Source: an uncultured Campylobacter sp.
GTDB lineage: Bacteria > Campylobacterota > Campylobacteria > Campylobacterales > Campylobacteraceae
Direction of reading: 5' to 3'
NCBI GenBank assembly: GCA_937990735.1
Contig: CALKQT010000051.1
Location: 1-7,216, forward strand
Length of the DNA: 7,216 nucleotides
Shown here piece by piece: positions 6,743 through 7,216 of the stretch. A program made the position numbers and the translations under genes. How positions within the stretch are numbered: the first letter of the stretch is position 1; each line of letters opens with the position of its first letter. Below the pieces are notes generated by a model. That model saw only the letters and a program-made list of their open reading frames with translations, had not been told where the DNA came from and searched no databases.

Positions 6743-6769
6743 TTACCAAATTGTTACCGAGTATTTACC
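6743..6769 (-). repeat. Three helically phased GGTAA direct repeats upstream of the porin promoter
   Basis: On the minus strand GGTAA occurs at 6765-6769, 6754-6758 and 6743-6747, with start-to-start spacing of exactly 11 bp each time (TTACC on the plus strand). The array is centred about 57 bases upstream of the predicted porin transcript start, on one face of the helix. That is the position and spacing expected of tandem sites for an activator such as a response regulator; no regulator is identified. Confidence 0.5.
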
Positions 6770-6792
6770 GAAAATCCAAATTTAACGGGCGT

Positions 6793-6821
6793 AAAAAAAG
6801 CGAGACCCACACAGGCCTCGC
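6793..6821 (-). terminator. Strong intrinsic terminator upstream of the porin gene
   Basis: On the minus strand GCGAGGCC (6814-6821) pairs with GGTCTCGC (6800-6807), 8 bp with one G-T pair, across a 6-base loop, and is followed by seven T (6793-6799). There is no gene just upstream on this strand for it to serve, apart from the predicted small RNA. Confidence 0.8.
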
Positions 6822-6850
6822 CGATTATTGAAAGGAGTTCTAATTTCGAT
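6793..6850 (-). ncRNA. Predicted small RNA with a sequence complementary to the porin ribosome site
   Basis: A perfect extended -10 (6857-6865) predicts a start near 6850, and an intrinsic terminator ends at about 6793, giving a transcript of about 57 bases. The 5' part (6822-6850) has no evident internal pairing and contains GAACTCCTTT (6831-6840). This is the exact complement of AAAGGAGTTC at 6659-6668 in the porin leader, with two further pairs beyond one mismatch on each side. The 3' part is the terminator hairpin with loop TGTGTG and seven T. By comparison with known epsilonproteobacterial small RNAs that block ribosome sites, it may repress porin translation. Alternatives are an attenuator leader of the porin transcript, or a short leader remnant of a lost gene. 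No known RNA family was recognised. Confidence 0.5.
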
Positions 6851-6856
6851 GTGGGG

Positions 6857-6865
6857 ATTATATCA
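6857..6865 (-). promoter_or_regulatory. Extended -10 promoter of the predicted small RNA
   Basis: TGATATAAT on the minus strand matches TGNTATAAT perfectly. A partial -35 (TTGCCG, 6882-6887) sits 19 bases upstream, which is a little far. Transcription would begin near 6850, just before the sequence complementary to the porin ribosome site. Confidence 0.6.
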
Positions 6866-7104
6866 GGCTGCGGTAAACAGACGGCAACACCTCTTTCATG
6901 CGGGAGAAATTTGATAAAATTTTACGACGTGAAATTTTATGAATGAAATTTCAAGACACAAAATTTGCAAAGCGTGGGTTTTAAAAATCTACGCGATATC
7001 TTATCGGCTAAGAATACAAGCACTGAGAACGAGCAGTGCGCGAAAAACTGCGAGAAAGTAAATTTATAAGAATTCCTCGAATTAAAATTTTAGCGTGGCT
7101 GTAT
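6866..7104. other. Non-coding intergenic stretch
   Basis: I see no gene on either strand here. It holds AT-rich tracts typical of the genome, an inverted repeat GAAATTT/AAATTTC (6931-6937 with 6946-6952), and a 6-bp hairpin GCACTG/CAGTGC (7020-7025 with 7034-7039) without a U run. No tRNA or rRNA signature was found. Confidence 0.5.
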
Positions 7105-7119
7105 TTCTATAATATAGAA
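7105..7119. promoter_or_regulatory. Palindrome overlapping a TATAAT box
   Basis: TTCTATA-A-TATAGAA is a perfect 7+1+7 palindrome. On the plus strand it contains TATAAT (7108-7113), which would start transcription near 7120 towards the possible gene at 7133. A repressor bound here would cover the promoter. The A/T richness means it could also be chance. Confidence 0.3.
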
Positions 7120-7132
7120 TTTTGCGGACAAA

Positions 7133-7216
7133 ATGGCACTAGCAAGGAATTTAAGCGCGAAAGAAGTGGATATGAAATGCGAGCCGAGCCATATAAGTAA
7201 GATGTGTAGCGCAGAA
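7133..7216 (+). CDS. Possible start of a gene cut by the window edge
   Basis: From ATG 7133 the frame is open for 28 codons to the window end (MALARNLSAKEVDMKCEPSH and on), with an in-frame stop just upstream at 7115-7117. A TATAAT lies 20 bases upstream, but there is no clear ribosome site (only GCGGACA). The peptide resembles nothing I recognise. It is short enough to be chance, or part of a decayed region. Confidence 0.15.
   Translation, partial: MALARNLSAKEVDMKCEPSHISKMCSAE

Noticed and set aside
6849..6914. A plus-strand 21-codon frame starting ATG 6849 with AAAGGAG at 6831-6837
   Set aside because: The ribosome-like site is the complement of the small RNA segment, the spacing of 11 bases is long, the peptide (MWGLYQAAVNRRQH and on) resembles nothing, and no plus-strand promoter is evident.

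Overview
The window reads as an epsilonproteobacterial chromosome, most likely a Campylobacter of the higher-GC oral group (C. gracilis, C. showae, C. rectus or C. curvus type). Evidence is the Campylobacter-type major outer membrane porin beginning MKLVKLSLAA and then PLEEAIKDVD, the many AAATTTTA-like tracts between GC-richer genes, AAAGGAG ribosome sites, and TGNTATAAT promoters with little -35 signal. The genus rests on protein similarity recalled from memory; the species is a guess.

Layout. Positions 1-253 are non-coding and full of inverted repeats. A minus-strand pair follows: ydfG (1965-2711, NADP-dependent short-chain dehydrogenase) lies 16 bp upstream of an NhaC-family antiporter gene (254-1948). 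A 242-bp divergent promoter region separates ydfG from a plus-strand orphan membrane protein gene (2954-3649) that has a clean extended -10 promoter. Positions 3650-4245 hold no intact gene, but the minus strand carries a decayed luxS (AI-2 synthase): the zinc-cysteine block FQCG and the following IFAMHSLAEAKQIAQ are readable, with frameshifts and stops around them. Next, a periplasmic monohaem cytochrome c (4799-5374) and a DJ-1/PfpI family gene (4246-4788) form a tight minus-strand pair in which the second ribosome site overlaps the first stop codon. A strong terminator separates them from the porin gene (5450-6655, minus strand).

The most interesting region is upstream of the porin. It contains a TATAAT promoter, three GGTAA repeats spaced exactly 11 bp apart, and further upstream a compact unit made of a perfect extended -10 (TGATATAAT), about 57 transcribed bases, and a strong intrinsic terminator. 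The predicted small RNA has an unpaired 5' part containing GAACTCCTTT, an exact 10-base complement of the porin ribosome-binding site (AAAGGAGTTC). This is a candidate porin-controlling small RNA, or a cis-acting attenuator leader. The right end (6866-7216) shows no convincing gene, only a possible gene start at the edge.

Together the window carries envelope and housekeeping functions: ion or solute antiport, hydroxy-acid oxidation, periplasmic electron transfer, stress protein, outer-membrane permeability. The two notable points are loss of luxS and possible RNA control of the porin.
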